Origin: JAEUJM01 sp964635055
Lineage (GTDB): Bacteria; Actinomycetota; Acidimicrobiia; Acidimicrobiales; DATDAH01
DNA length: 64,000 nt
Direction of reading: 5' to 3'
NCBI GenBank assembly: GCA_964635055.1
Contig: CAZWMT010000001.1
Span: 124,001-188,000, forward strand
Both the position numbers and the translations under genes were made by a program. Shown piece by piece: positions 51,248-59,737 of this stretch. Each line of letters opens with the position of its first letter. The first letter of the stretch is position 1. The notes below the pieces were generated by a model that saw nothing but the letters and a program-made list of their open reading frames with translations, ran no database searches and was not told where the DNA came from.

Positions 51248-53785
51248 ATGATGCGCAGGATCCTGGTAGCGGTGGTGGTCCTCGCGGGTGCATTGGCTGC
51301 GGTGTCGAGCGCCGCCCCGCCGGGGGGTGCCGACGGCAACGAGGCCCCGGGCGCGCCGGCGGCGTTCCGCTCGATCACGGCGGGCGGAGCGCATGCGTGT
51401 GCGATCGTCACAGCCGGCCGGCTCAAGTGCTGGGGGAACAACCCCGAGGGGCAATTGGGCCAGGGCGACCGGGTCAACCGCGGCGACGGACCGGGCGAGA
51501 TGGGCGCCGACCTCCCCGCGATCGACCTGGGCCTCGGGCGCACCGCCACCGCCGTCACCGCCGGCAGCCAGCACGTGTGCGCGCTGCTCGACGATGCCAC
51601 CGTCAAGTGCTGGGGTGATGGCAACAACGGCGCCACCGGTTACGGCGACACCTTCGACCGCGGTGTGGTCGCCGGGCAGCTCGGCGTCGGCCTGGGCCCC
51701 GTCGACCTCGGCACCGGGCGCACCGCCACCGCCATCAGCGCCGGCGCCAACCACACGTGCGCGCTGCTCGACAACGGCACCGTCAAGTGCTGGGGCAACA
51801 ACGAGAACGGGCAGCTCGGACTGGGCGACAGCACCACTCGGGGCGACGGCCCCGGCGAGATGGGCGACAACCTCCCCGCCGTCAGCCTCGGCACCGGCCG
51901 CACCGCCACCGCCATCAGCGCCGGGTACACCCACACCTGCGCCGTCCTCGACAACGGCACCGTCAAGTGCTGGGGACAGGGCACTGAAGGGCGGCTCGGC
52001 CTCGGCAACACCACGAACCGTGGCGACAGCAACTCCGCCGGGCACCAGATGGGCGACAACCTGCCCGCCGTCAGCCTCGGCACCGGCCGCACCGCCACCG
52101 CCATCAGCGCCGGGTTCAGCCACACCTGCGCCCTCCTCGACAACGCCACGGTCAAGTGCTGGGGCGCGAACCAGTTCGGCCAGCTCGGGCTCGGCGACAC
52201 CACACCGCGCGGCGACAGCACCTCACCGGGGCACCAGATGGGCGACAACCTGCCCACCGTCAGCCTCGGCACCGGCCTCACCGTCACCGCCATCAGCGCG
52301 AGCGCCGGCTACGCCTGCGCCCGCCTCGACAACGCCGCCGTCAAGTGCTGGGGCAGCAACTCCTCGGGGCAACTCGGGCTCGGTGACACCGTGAACCGCG
52401 GTGTTGCCGCGGTGGAGATGGGCGACAACCTGCCCACCGTCGGCCTCGGCACCGGCCGCACCGCCTCCGCGGTCACCACGGGCGACTCCTTCGCCTGCGC
52501 GCGCCTCGACAACGCCACCCTGAAGTGCTGGGGCCAGGGTGCCAGCGGCCAGCTCGGCCAGGCGGGCACCGCCAACCTGGGCGACGGCGCCGGCGAGATG
52601 GGCGACAACCTGCCGACGGTCCCGCTGGAGGGCGCGGGCATCGAGGGCACCGTGGAGTCGACGACCGGGCCGTTCCTGCCGGGTGTGCTCGTGGCGGTAC
52701 TGCGCCCCGCCGACTTCTCCATCGCTGCGGGCGGATCGGCCAACGGCAACGGCGACTTCAGCATCGCCGTGCCCGCCGGGCAGTACTTCGTCTACGTCCT
52801 CGACCGGACCGGCGGCTTCCAACCCGCGTTCCTCGGCGCGCCGACCACCGTCACCGTGAGCGCCGGCCAGATGACGGTGGCCAACCCCACCATGACACCG
52901 ACCACCGGGTCCATCGCCGGCACCGTGACCCAGGCCGGCAACGGCACCCCGGTCGGCGGTGCGTGGGTGCTGGCGCTGAACGCCACGACAGGCGCGCCCG
53001 AGACCGGCGTGGTGGCCGACGGGTCCGGTCACTTCACCCTGCCGGGCCTGCGCCCCGGCAACCACCTCGTGGCCTACCTCGACCCGGCCGGTGGCCACGG
53101 CACCCGCTTCCACCCCAGCGCCACCACCGTGGCGACGGCCACTCCCGTCGCAGTCACCGCGGCAGGCACCGCCACCGCCGACGGGACGTTGCCGGCCCAG
53201 GCGGTGGCGGGCACGGGGGCCGCCATCACCGGACGGGTGGGAGAGCCCGGGAGCACCAGCGGGCTGCCGGGCATCCTGGTGCTGGCGCTCCGGGCGAGCG
53301 ACCTCACCATGGCCCGGGGGGCGGTCACCAACGCCACCGGCAACTACATGCTCAACGTCACCCCCGGCGACTACAAGCTGGCCTTCCTCGACCCGACCGG
53401 GCGCCACGCCATGGAGTGGCACGACAACCTGCCCTCCAGCGGGATCGCCGGCGCCACCTCGGTCACCGCGCCGGCGTCGGTGAACGCCACCCTCGACCAG
53501 ACCACCGGCGCGATCTCCGGCACCGTGCAGAACGCCATCAACCAGCCGCTCACCAACGCCTGGGCCATCGCCATCGGTCCGACCGGTGTCGCCGGCGCGA
53601 CGGTCACCACGAGTGGCGGCTACACCATCTCGAACCTCCCGGTCGGCACCTACCGGCTCGCACTCGTGTACCCCCCGACCGGCGCCTTCGAGTACTGGCA
53701 GGACACTCCCGACTACCCCGGGGCCACCGTCTTCGTCGTCACCGCCGGCGGCACCACCGGCATCGACGCCACCATCGGCCAGTAG
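51248..53785 (+). CDS. Secreted 7-bladed RCC1-repeat protein with CpD-reg modules, paralogue 3
   Basis: 845 residues from ATG 51248 (GGGGAGG upstream). A signal peptide, the DGNEAPGAPAAFRSITAG junction, then seven RCC1-like repeats (~40-455); the middle ones are nearly identical in DNA with a 171-189-bp period (LGTGRTATAISAG.. HTCALLDN.TVKCWG). Two repeats carry a three-residue insertion (SAGHQMGDNL, SPGHQMGDNL). Four carboxypeptidase-regulatory-like modules follow (~460-845; GTVTQAGNGTPVGGAWVLAL, GTVQNAINQPLTNAWAIAI). TACCGT at ~51210 may be the -10. Confidence 0.9.
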   Translation: MMRRILVAVVVLAGALAAVSSAAPPGGADGNEAPGAPAAFRSITAGGAHACAIVTAGRLKCWGNNPEGQLGQGDRVNRGDGPGEMGADLPAIDLGLGRTATAVTAGSQHVCALLDDATVKCWGDGNNGATGYGDTFDRGVVAGQLGVGLGPVDLGTGRTATAISAGANHTCALLDNGTVKCWGNNENGQLGLGDSTTRGDGPGEMGDNLPAVSLGTGRTATAISAGYTHTCAVLDNGTVKCWGQGTEGRLGLGNTTNRGDSNSAGHQMGDNLPAVSLGTGRTATAISAGFSHTCALLDNATVKCWGANQFGQLGLGDTTPRGDSTSPGHQMGDNLPTVSLGTGLTVTAISASAGYACARLDNAAVKCWGSNSSGQLGLGDTVNRGVAAVEMGDNLPTVGLGTGRTASAVTTGDSFACARLDNATLKCWGQGASGQLGQAGTANLGDGAGEMGDNLPTVPLEGAGIEGTVESTTGPFLPGVLVAVLRPADFSIAAGGSANGNGDFSIAVPAGQYFVYVLDRTGGFQPAFLGAPTTVTVSAGQMTVANPTMTPTTGSIAGTVTQAGNGTPVGGAWVLALNATTGAPETGVVADGSGHFTLPGLRPGNHLVAYLDPAGGHGTRFHPSATTVATATPVAVTAAGTATADGTLPAQAVAGTGAAITGRVGEPGSTSGLPGILVLALRASDLTMARGAVTNATGNYMLNVTPGDYKLAFLDPTGRHAMEWHDNLPSSGIAGATSVTAPASVNATLDQTTGAISGTVQNAINQPLTNAWAIAIGPTGVAGATVTTSGGYTISNLPVGTYRLALVYPPTGAFEYWQDTPDYPGATVFVVTAGGTTGIDATIGQ

Positions 53786-53809
53786 GGCAGACGTCGCCTG
53801 ACGGGGCAC

Positions 53810-53815
53810 TAGCGT
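53810..53815 (+). promoter_or_regulatory. -10 hexamer for Rieske protein
   Basis: TAGCGT ends 6 nt before ATG 53822; leaderless geometry. Confidence 0.45.
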
Positions 53816-53821
53816 GGCCGG

Positions 53822-54760
53822 ATGCCAGAACCGGCGGCCCTCACCATCCCGGCGCGGTGCTACAGCGACCGCCAATGGGTGTTCACCGAGAACGAGAAGC
53901 TGTGGCGCAAGGCCTGGCTGCTCGCGGGGACGGTCGAGCAGGTGGCCGAGCCCGGCGACTTCGTCGAGACCCGCTTCGGCCTCGCCCCCATGATGCTGGT
54001 CCGCGGCCAGGACGGTCGGCTGCGGGGGTTCGAGAACGTGTGCCAGCACCAGGGCGCGCCACTCTGCCTCGGCTCGGGCAAGGGCCTCACCGAGATCGAG
54101 TGCAAGAACCACCGCTGGTGCTGGGACCTCGGCGGCCACCTCACCGCGGTCGACTTCGGCCAGCCCGTGGGCGACGGCAACGACATCCCGCTGCGACCTC
54201 TGGTGGTCGAGCCCTGGGGCCCGTTTGTGTTCGCCACCTTCGACCCGGGTGCCCCGCCGCTCGCCGACGCCATCGCCACCCTCGTCGCCACGCTCGACAC
54301 CGCGGGCATCGACCCGAGCTCGCTGCGCTGCCGGTCGATCGTGTCCACGCTCGTCGGGGGCAACTGGAAGTCGCTGCTCGACGAGACCACCGCGGTGGGC
54401 GCCGTGCCCGACCTGGGCGTCCGCCAGTACCCCGACCTCGCCGTCCGGGTCGACGGCGGCAACGTCACCGTCGTCCGGGCGCGCCCCTACGTGTCGATCG
54501 ACCGCGCCCAGTTCGACGTGTTGGTGTTCGAGCCCCGCCCGGCCGGCAGCGCCGACACCGGGCACCGGCCGCTCGAGGTGACGCTGAAGGGCGACGCCGA
54601 GCTGCCCGCCGAGACGGGCGTCGACCCCGAGCTCATCGACTTCGCCCGGCGTCAGGTCGGGGCGGTGCCGCCCACCGACGACCTCACCGCCGACGCCGAC
54701 ACCCCCGAGCTGCTCGCGTTGCACACCTGGCTCGACGCCTTCGGCGTCACCGCCGGCTGA
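53822..54760 (+). CDS. Rieske 2Fe-2S protein with degenerate oxygenase domain
   Basis: 312 residues. The N-terminal part resembles ring-hydroxylating oxygenase alpha subunits: YSDRQWVFTENEKLWRKAWLLAG, then a Rieske site C-Q-H (NVCQHQGAPLC) and C-K-N-H (IECKNHRWCWDLGG). The C-terminal half keeps the entry motif GGNWKSLLDET, but the expected E-x-YH-xxxxH iron ligands after NWK are replaced by TTAVGAVPDLG, and the protein is ~100 residues shorter than active alpha subunits. It may be an electron carrier or a non-catalytic relative. No reductase gene adjoins. Confidence 0.82.
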   Translation: MPEPAALTIPARCYSDRQWVFTENEKLWRKAWLLAGTVEQVAEPGDFVETRFGLAPMMLVRGQDGRLRGFENVCQHQGAPLCLGSGKGLTEIECKNHRWCWDLGGHLTAVDFGQPVGDGNDIPLRPLVVEPWGPFVFATFDPGAPPLADAIATLVATLDTAGIDPSSLRCRSIVSTLVGGNWKSLLDETTAVGAVPDLGVRQYPDLAVRVDGGNVTVVRARPYVSIDRAQFDVLVFEPRPAGSADTGHRPLEVTLKGDAELPAETGVDPELIDFARRQVGAVPPTDDLTADADTPELLALHTWLDAFGVTAG

Positions 54761-54935
54761 CCGACGGCGAACGGGCGTAACCCGAGAGGGTGAAGGACGT
54801 CCGGGGCCACTTGGCCCACGGGCGTTCCGACCGCCGGGCGCCGTCGAGGGCGGAGCGCCGATGCCGGCGGACCGTGCGCCTCACCGAACGCCGAGCCGTA
54901 CGCTCACCTCGACGCCGCCCCGATCGAGGAGCCCC

Positions 54936-55391
54936 GTGTTCGAGAAGCGCCTGAAGAAGAGCGGCACCCGCTGCGACGCCGTGGTGGTGAGGAGCACGCG
55001 CACCGCGTCGTCGGTGGGCAGCACACCGGCCAACACCCGGGTGGTGTGGAAGGTCGCCGTCGAGGTGCGTCCGGCCGGGCGGGCACCGTTCGGCGACGAG
55101 GTCACCGTCAAGATCCCGCCCGGGCAGAGCGGCCCCAACGCGGGCACCGTGTTCCCCGCCTGGGCCCACCCCGACAAGGACAAGGCCTACATCGAGACCG
55201 AGGGGGCCGAGGCCCTCGAGACCGGGATGAACGCACGGCTGGCCGCGGCCGGCATCCAGGTCGACGTCCCCGAGGGCGTGACCGACCCCGCCGAGATGAC
55301 CCGCATCCTCAGCGAGCAGATCGAGCGCCAGCAGGCCGAGCAGGCCGAGCAGGCCGCCGCGTCCGAGGACGACCCCACCGCGGGGCGGTGA
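54936..55391 (+). CDS. Hypothetical actinobacterial protein
   Basis: 151 residues from GTG 54936 with GAGGAG 5 bp upstream; the frame opens earlier (54861) but that part lacks coding character. FEKRLKKSGTRCDAVVVRS, TRVVWKVAVEVRP, FGDEVTVKIPPGQSG and VFPAWAHPDKDKAYIE suggest a small beta-barrel-like domain. The C-terminal ~35 residues are a Glu/Gln/Ala-rich helix (EQIERQQAEQAEQAA). The pattern (short basic start, conserved RST.. VVWKV) is seen in actinobacterial proteins of unknown function. Cytoplasmic, no partner evident. Confidence 0.7.
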   Translation: MFEKRLKKSGTRCDAVVVRSTRTASSVGSTPANTRVVWKVAVEVRPAGRAPFGDEVTVKIPPGQSGPNAGTVFPAWAHPDKDKAYIETEGAEALETGMNARLAAAGIQVDVPEGVTDPAEMTRILSEQIERQQAEQAEQAAASEDDPTAGR

Positions 55392-55418
55392 CGCAGGGCC
55401 GGATCCGCCGACGAGGAC

Positions 55419-55470
55419 CGTTCTGGTGGCTCGAACGTGACGCTGACGACACGATCCAGCCACCGGAACG
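55419..55470. terminator. Hairpin between convergent genes
   Basis: CGTTCTGGTGGCT (55419-55431) pairs with 55458-55470 (AGCCACCGGAACG) with one G-T pair, 26-nt loop. Another member of the GTTCT-type hairpin family. Confidence 0.55.
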
Positions 55471-55512
55471 AGCGATCGGCCCCGACGGGTCCGGGGACGG
55501 ACCGGGCCGACG

Positions 55513-56217
55513 TCAGCTGACGAGGGCGAGCACGTCGGCCGCCGCCGCGGCGCCGTCGAAGATCACCTCGCCCTGGCGCAGGGCGATGCAACGCTCGGCC
55601 CGCTCGACGTAGGTGGGGTCGTGGGTGGCCACCACCAGCGCGGCGCCGGCGGCGTGGCGCTCGTAGAGCAGCTCGACCAGCGCCGAGCGACCGCTCAGGT
55701 CGAGACCCACGAAGGGCTCGTCGATCAGGAGCAGGTCGAACGGCCGGGCCAGGCCGAGGGCCAGCGAGGTCTTCTGGCGCAGGCCGCGGCTGAAGCGGGC
55801 GGGCAGGTCGTCCACCCGGTCGGCCAGGCCCAGCCGCTCGACCAGGTCGGCCTCGGCGTCGCCGTAGCCGTCGGTGCCGTGCAGGCGCCCGAGGTAGTCG
55901 ATGTGCTCGCGGACGCTGAGGTCGTCGTAGAGCACGGGCTCGTCGGGCAGGAACGACACCGCGGCGCGGGCCTCGAGCGATCCGGCCGGGAAGCCGTCGA
56001 TCTCGACGTCGCCCTCGGTGGCGTCGAGCAGGCCCGCCACCAGGCGCAGGAACGTGGTCTTGCCCGAGCCGTTGTGCCCCACGAGCACCACGCTCTCGCC
56101 GGGGGCGACCTCGAGGTCGAGCGGGGCCAGGGCCTCGACGTCGCCGTACGACTTCATCAGGCCGTCGGCCACCAGCACGGGCGTGGGCCCCTGCGGCTTC
56201 TTCTTGCGCTTGGTCAC
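55513..56217 (-). CDS. ABC transporter ATP-binding protein
   Basis: 234 residues from GTG 56217, overlapping the permease stop (GTGA). Walker A VGHNGSGKTTFLRL, Q-loop region AAVSFLPDEPVLYDDLSV, signature FSRGLRQKTSLALGLARP (an FSRGxxQK variant typical of export-type and CcmA-like ATPases), Walker B LLLIDEPFVGLD, switch VVATHD. Pairs with the 587-residue permease; an exporter for an unknown substrate. Confidence 0.93.
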   Translation of the reverse strand: MTKRKKKPQGPTPVLVADGLMKSYGDVEALAPLDLEVAPGESVVLVGHNGSGKTTFLRLVAGLLDATEGDVEIDGFPAGSLEARAAVSFLPDEPVLYDDLSVREHIDYLGRLHGTDGYGDAEADLVERLGLADRVDDLPARFSRGLRQKTSLALGLARPFDLLLIDEPFVGLDLSGRSALVELLYERHAAGAALVVATHDPTYVERAERCIALRQGEVIFDGAAAAADVLALVS

Positions 56218-57977
56218 GATCGCTCCAGTCGGGTCTTCACCTTGCGGGCGGCGGGTTTGGTGGGCGCCGGCCGACCGGCCGCGCCCGAGGAGCGCCCACC
56301 GCCGGCCGACGGCCGATTGGGCCCCGACGAGCCCCGGTCGGTGTCGGCGGCCGCCTGCCCGGCGGTGGCCAGGCCCTGCATCTCCTGCAGGTTGCGCCAC
56401 CACGCCTTGATGACCTCACGCTGGTGCACCCAGGCGACCACGAGGCCCACGATCACCAGCACCACGAACCCGGTGGCGAGGGCCGCGTCGTAGGGGTTGC
56501 CGCCGTTCTCGTGGGCGGTGCGGGCCAGCGCCACGGGCAGGGCGCCCAGGGTGGCCACCAGTGGCGGCCACACGGTGCGGAAGGCGGTGCGGCTGCCCTG
56601 CACCTCGGGGGGCAGCAGCTGCCAGTTGTCCGACGGCTCGGGGGCGCCCATCACCACGCTGATCACCGCGCCGGCGCCGCCGGCGAGCGACAGGGGCAGC
56701 AGGCAGAGGGCGGCGAGCTTCACCCCGTCGACCGACGGGTCGACCAGCACCGCGGTGGCGCCCGCGACGATGCCCACCTTCACCATCACCAACGCCGCCA
56801 CCGGCAGGTGGCGGACCATGATGTGGCCGACGGTGAGCGGCAGGGCGTCACGCCGCCCGGGGTGGTCGGTCTCCTGGGCCAGTGGCTCGATGGCGTCGAG
56901 GCCGGCGATGAACATGGCCAGGCCGGCCACGACCACCAGGGCGATCGTGCCCTCCCACACCCCTCGCAGCGCGAGCCCGGCCACGACGGCGACGATGACC
57001 AGCCGAGCGATGCGCGCCGCCGGCCAACGCAGGATGCCGCGCACCCCCCGGTGCCAGATGGGAAACCGGCCGTGGTGGCGCTCACGCACCCACGGCTCGA
57101 GTCGGGGCAGCTCCATGGCCAACTGGCGCCGCAGCACGATGACCGTGCGCAGGTCCTGCAGGGTGGCCGCGAACTTCAACTGGCCCACCAGGCGGGTGCG
57201 GCGCTCCGCCGCCTCCAGCGACACCCCGCCCACGCTGGCCAGGCCGAATCCCAGCAGCACCACGGCGACCACCAGCGGGACGACGGCCAGCACCTCGAAG
57301 TCGATGGGCCAGAACGCCAACTCCCCCAGGTACGCCGTGGGCGAGGTGGGCAGCACGTCGAACGCGTCGGCGATGGCCCAGGCCAGCAGTCCCCCGCCGA
57401 CCACCGTGGCCACCCACGACGGCAGGCGGCGGCCCGAAGCCAGGAAGGCGCAGCCCAACCCGAGCGCCACCGTGGCCGCCGCGAACAGCGCCCCGCAGGC
57501 GATCCAGGCGAGCGGTGAGCCGCCGAGGCGGCGCACCGCCAACTGACCCACGATGGCCCCCACCACGACCGAGAGGAACATGGCGAAGCGGAGCTGGCGG
57601 ACCGCCGGGCCCCGCAACGCCGCGGCGCGGGGCACCGGGGCGAGCAGGACGTGGCGGACGTCGGGCGCCTCGAGCGCGATGGGGCCGCCCCGTGCACCCG
57701 ACCGCAGCCCCAGCGCCACGGCGGCGGCCACGATCACCCCGAGCAGCGCGGGACCCTCGGCCAGCACCCGGTCGATGCCGGCCTGGTCCAACCGGGGCCC
57801 GCTGGTGAGGCCGGAGAGGAACAGCACCGCACCGCCCCCGAAGATGGCCGCGAGGTACACCTGGTAGAGCGCGTCGATCCAGTGGATCTTGGCCACCCGC
57901 CGCTTGCGTCGAGCGGCCCGCAGGCCGGCCAACGCGGCGATGCTGACGGTGGGCTCGGGTGCCAGCGTGGTGGTCAC
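56214..57977 (-). CDS. ABC-type membrane permease
   Basis: 587 residues from GTG 57977. Many TM helices in two groups (~40-260 and ~330-530): HWIDALYQVYLAAIFGGGAVLFLSG, VATVVGGGLLAWAIADAF, ARLVIVAVVAGLALRGVWEGTIALVVVAGLAMF; cytoplasmic loops are basic. The C-terminal tail (PNRPSAGGGRSSGAAGRPAP, then KPAARKVKTRLERS) is disordered and basic. No close family name; it is the partner of the ATPase that follows, by 4-bp overlap. The frame is open far upstream of 57977 but that is antisense to the divergent gene. Confidence 0.85.
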   Translation of the reverse strand: MTTTLAPEPTVSIAALAGLRAARRKRRVAKIHWIDALYQVYLAAIFGGGAVLFLSGLTSGPRLDQAGIDRVLAEGPALLGVIVAAAVALGLRSGARGGPIALEAPDVRHVLLAPVPRAAALRGPAVRQLRFAMFLSVVVGAIVGQLAVRRLGGSPLAWIACGALFAAATVALGLGCAFLASGRRLPSWVATVVGGGLLAWAIADAFDVLPTSPTAYLGELAFWPIDFEVLAVVPLVVAVVLLGFGLASVGGVSLEAAERRTRLVGQLKFAATLQDLRTVIVLRRQLAMELPRLEPWVRERHHGRFPIWHRGVRGILRWPAARIARLVIVAVVAGLALRGVWEGTIALVVVAGLAMFIAGLDAIEPLAQETDHPGRRDALPLTVGHIMVRHLPVAALVMVKVGIVAGATAVLVDPSVDGVKLAALCLLPLSLAGGAGAVISVVMGAPEPSDNWQLLPPEVQGSRTAFRTVWPPLVATLGALPVALARTAHENGGNPYDAALATGFVVLVIVGLVVAWVHQREVIKAWWRNLQEMQGLATAGQAAADTDRGSSGPNRPSAGGGRSSGAAGRPAPTKPAARKVKTRLERS

Positions 57978-58095
57978 GCGGACCGCTCCGGGCACCCCAC
58001 GAACGCGGCGCCGCGCCGACGTCGGCAGGGCGCGGCGCGGCGGGCATGCGGGCCGCTCGGGCCGGGCGCCACCGTCGTCGTCACGCCCGGCATCG

Positions 58096-58101
58096 TACGC
58101 T
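58096..58101 (+). promoter_or_regulatory. -10 hexamer for DUF2207-like gene
   Basis: TACGCT ends 6 nt before GTG 58108; leaderless geometry. Confidence 0.45.
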
Positions 58102-58107
58102 CGCGGT

Positions 58108-59709
58108 GTGCCGGGACTCCCATCGCCCCAGGCGCTGCTGTTCGCCGCGGTCGACGCCACCGCCGACGGCCCCGTGCGGCGCGAGGCGCTGTACGCCGCG
58201 GCCGTGCTCATCGGGGCCACCGCGTTCCTGCTGCTGGTCACCGCGGCGCTCACCCGGCCACGACGCCCCGATCCCGGCGAGCCCACCATGGACCTCGGCC
58301 CCGAACCGCCCGCCGTCGTCGACCTGCTCACCGACAACTTCGAGGTGACCTCCGAGGCGGTGCCGGCCACGCTGCTCGACCTGGCCGCGCGCCGGTGGGT
58401 CGAGCTCGAGGCGTACGGCGACCAGACCCTGTGTCGCCTGTCCTCCGCCGGCACGGGCCCACTGCTGCCCTACGAGCAGCGGGTGCTGTCCCACCTGCAC
58501 GAGCTCGCCGTCGGAGGCGTGGTGCCGGCCGAGGCCCTCACCACCGGCCCCGAGGCGGTGTCGGCCGCCTGGTGGCGCTCGTTCCGCCGTGAGGTGATCG
58601 CCGACGCGCGCGGCCGGGGCCTGTGCCGCCGACGCTGGCCTCCGTGGGTGGCGGGCCTGGCGTGGGTGGCGGTCCTGCTGTCGACGGCGTTGCTGTGGGC
58701 ATCGGGCATCGACTCCAACGACGAAGGCCTCGCCCCCACCGCCGTCGCCGTGCTGGCCGCGATCATCGTCACCGGATCGGTCGCCGGCCGCATCACCGCG
58801 TCCGACCGACAGCGCGACACCCCCGCCGGGCTGGAGGTCGGCGGGCGCTGGCTCGGGGTCCGGCGCTACCTCGTCGACCACGGCGACTTCGCCGACCAAC
58901 CGGCTGCGGCCGTGGCGGTGTGGGACCGCTACCTGGCGCACGCCGCCGCCATGGACCTGGCCGGTCTGGCCGTGCAGCAACTGCCGCTCGGCGCCGAGGA
59001 CGACCGCCATGCGTGGAGCGCGGTGACGGGCGAGTGGCGGCCGGTGATCGTGGACTACCCCAGGTTCAAGCCCGGTTGGGGCCGGCACCCTGCCGCGGCC
59101 ATCGCCCTGGGCCTGCTCGGCGCGGCAGCATCGGCCGCCGTGGCGTGGGGCTCGTTCCGCTTCGCCCACGACACCGACCTGGACGGGCGGCTCACCCTCG
59201 ACCCCGTGCTGCTGGACCGCGCCGGGTGGGTGGCCCTGCTGGTGTGCTTGGCCATGCTCGTGCCCCTGGGCTACGCCGTCGCCGAGCTGTGGCGCGGCCT
59301 CGCCGACGCGTTCGGCCGGCGCACCGTCACCGGCCTGGTGCTGCGCACCAGGGCGCGGGCCGGCGGCATGCAGGCGCCCCGCGTCGTGCGCTACTTCACC
59401 GACCCGGAACGGCGGGGCAGCACCGAGCCCGAGCCCCGGTGGTACGTGGCCGTCGACACGGGTGAGCTCGACCGCTTCGACGCGTGGCGGGTGCGACGCC
59501 GCCACTACCAGCGGGTGCACCAGCACCAGCGCGTGGAGGTGGAGCTGACGCCACGACTCGGCTACGTGCGCTCCGTCACGCTGCTCGACGCCTCGGGCCG
59601 GGCGCTGGGCGCGCCCGCGGTCGAGTCGCTCCCGCCGCTCACCCCCGACCAGGCGACCGCGGCGTCGGCCCTGCTCGCCGCCGCCCGCGCCCTGTCCGAA
59701 GAGCGGTAA
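58108..59709 (+). CDS. DUF2207-like membrane protein
   Basis: 533 residues from GTG 58108. TM helices near 27-47, 185-230 and 340-395. Between them is the DUF2207-type cytoplasmic part: EPPAVVDLLTDNFEVTSEAVPATLLDLAARRWVELE, LLPYEQRVLSHLHELA, VPAEALTTGPEAVSAAWWRSF, and a later AVAVWDRYLAHAAAMDLA. The C-terminal ~140 residues form a beta-rich domain (YVAVDTGELDRFDAWRVRRRHY). Function unknown for the family. It precedes the ECF sigma operon by 28 bp and may be co-transcribed with it. Confidence 0.75.
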   Translation: MPGLPSPQALLFAAVDATADGPVRREALYAAAVLIGATAFLLLVTAALTRPRRPDPGEPTMDLGPEPPAVVDLLTDNFEVTSEAVPATLLDLAARRWVELEAYGDQTLCRLSSAGTGPLLPYEQRVLSHLHELAVGGVVPAEALTTGPEAVSAAWWRSFRREVIADARGRGLCRRRWPPWVAGLAWVAVLLSTALLWASGIDSNDEGLAPTAVAVLAAIIVTGSVAGRITASDRQRDTPAGLEVGGRWLGVRRYLVDHGDFADQPAAAVAVWDRYLAHAAAMDLAGLAVQQLPLGAEDDRHAWSAVTGEWRPVIVDYPRFKPGWGRHPAAAIALGLLGAAASAAVAWGSFRFAHDTDLDGRLTLDPVLLDRAGWVALLVCLAMLVPLGYAVAELWRGLADAFGRRTVTGLVLRTRARAGGMQAPRVVRYFTDPERRGSTEPEPRWYVAVDTGELDRFDAWRVRRRHYQRVHQHQRVEVELTPRLGYVRSVTLLDASGRALGAPAVESLPPLTPDQATAASALLAAARALSEER

Positions 59710-59737
59710 CCGCCGGAAAATCCGAACGGGGGGTCGA

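Noticed and set aside
51248..52640. Regularly spaced DNA repeats suggestive of a CRISPR array
   Set aside because: The repeats are 171-189 bp apart, in frame and encode RCC1 blades; no cas genes are present.
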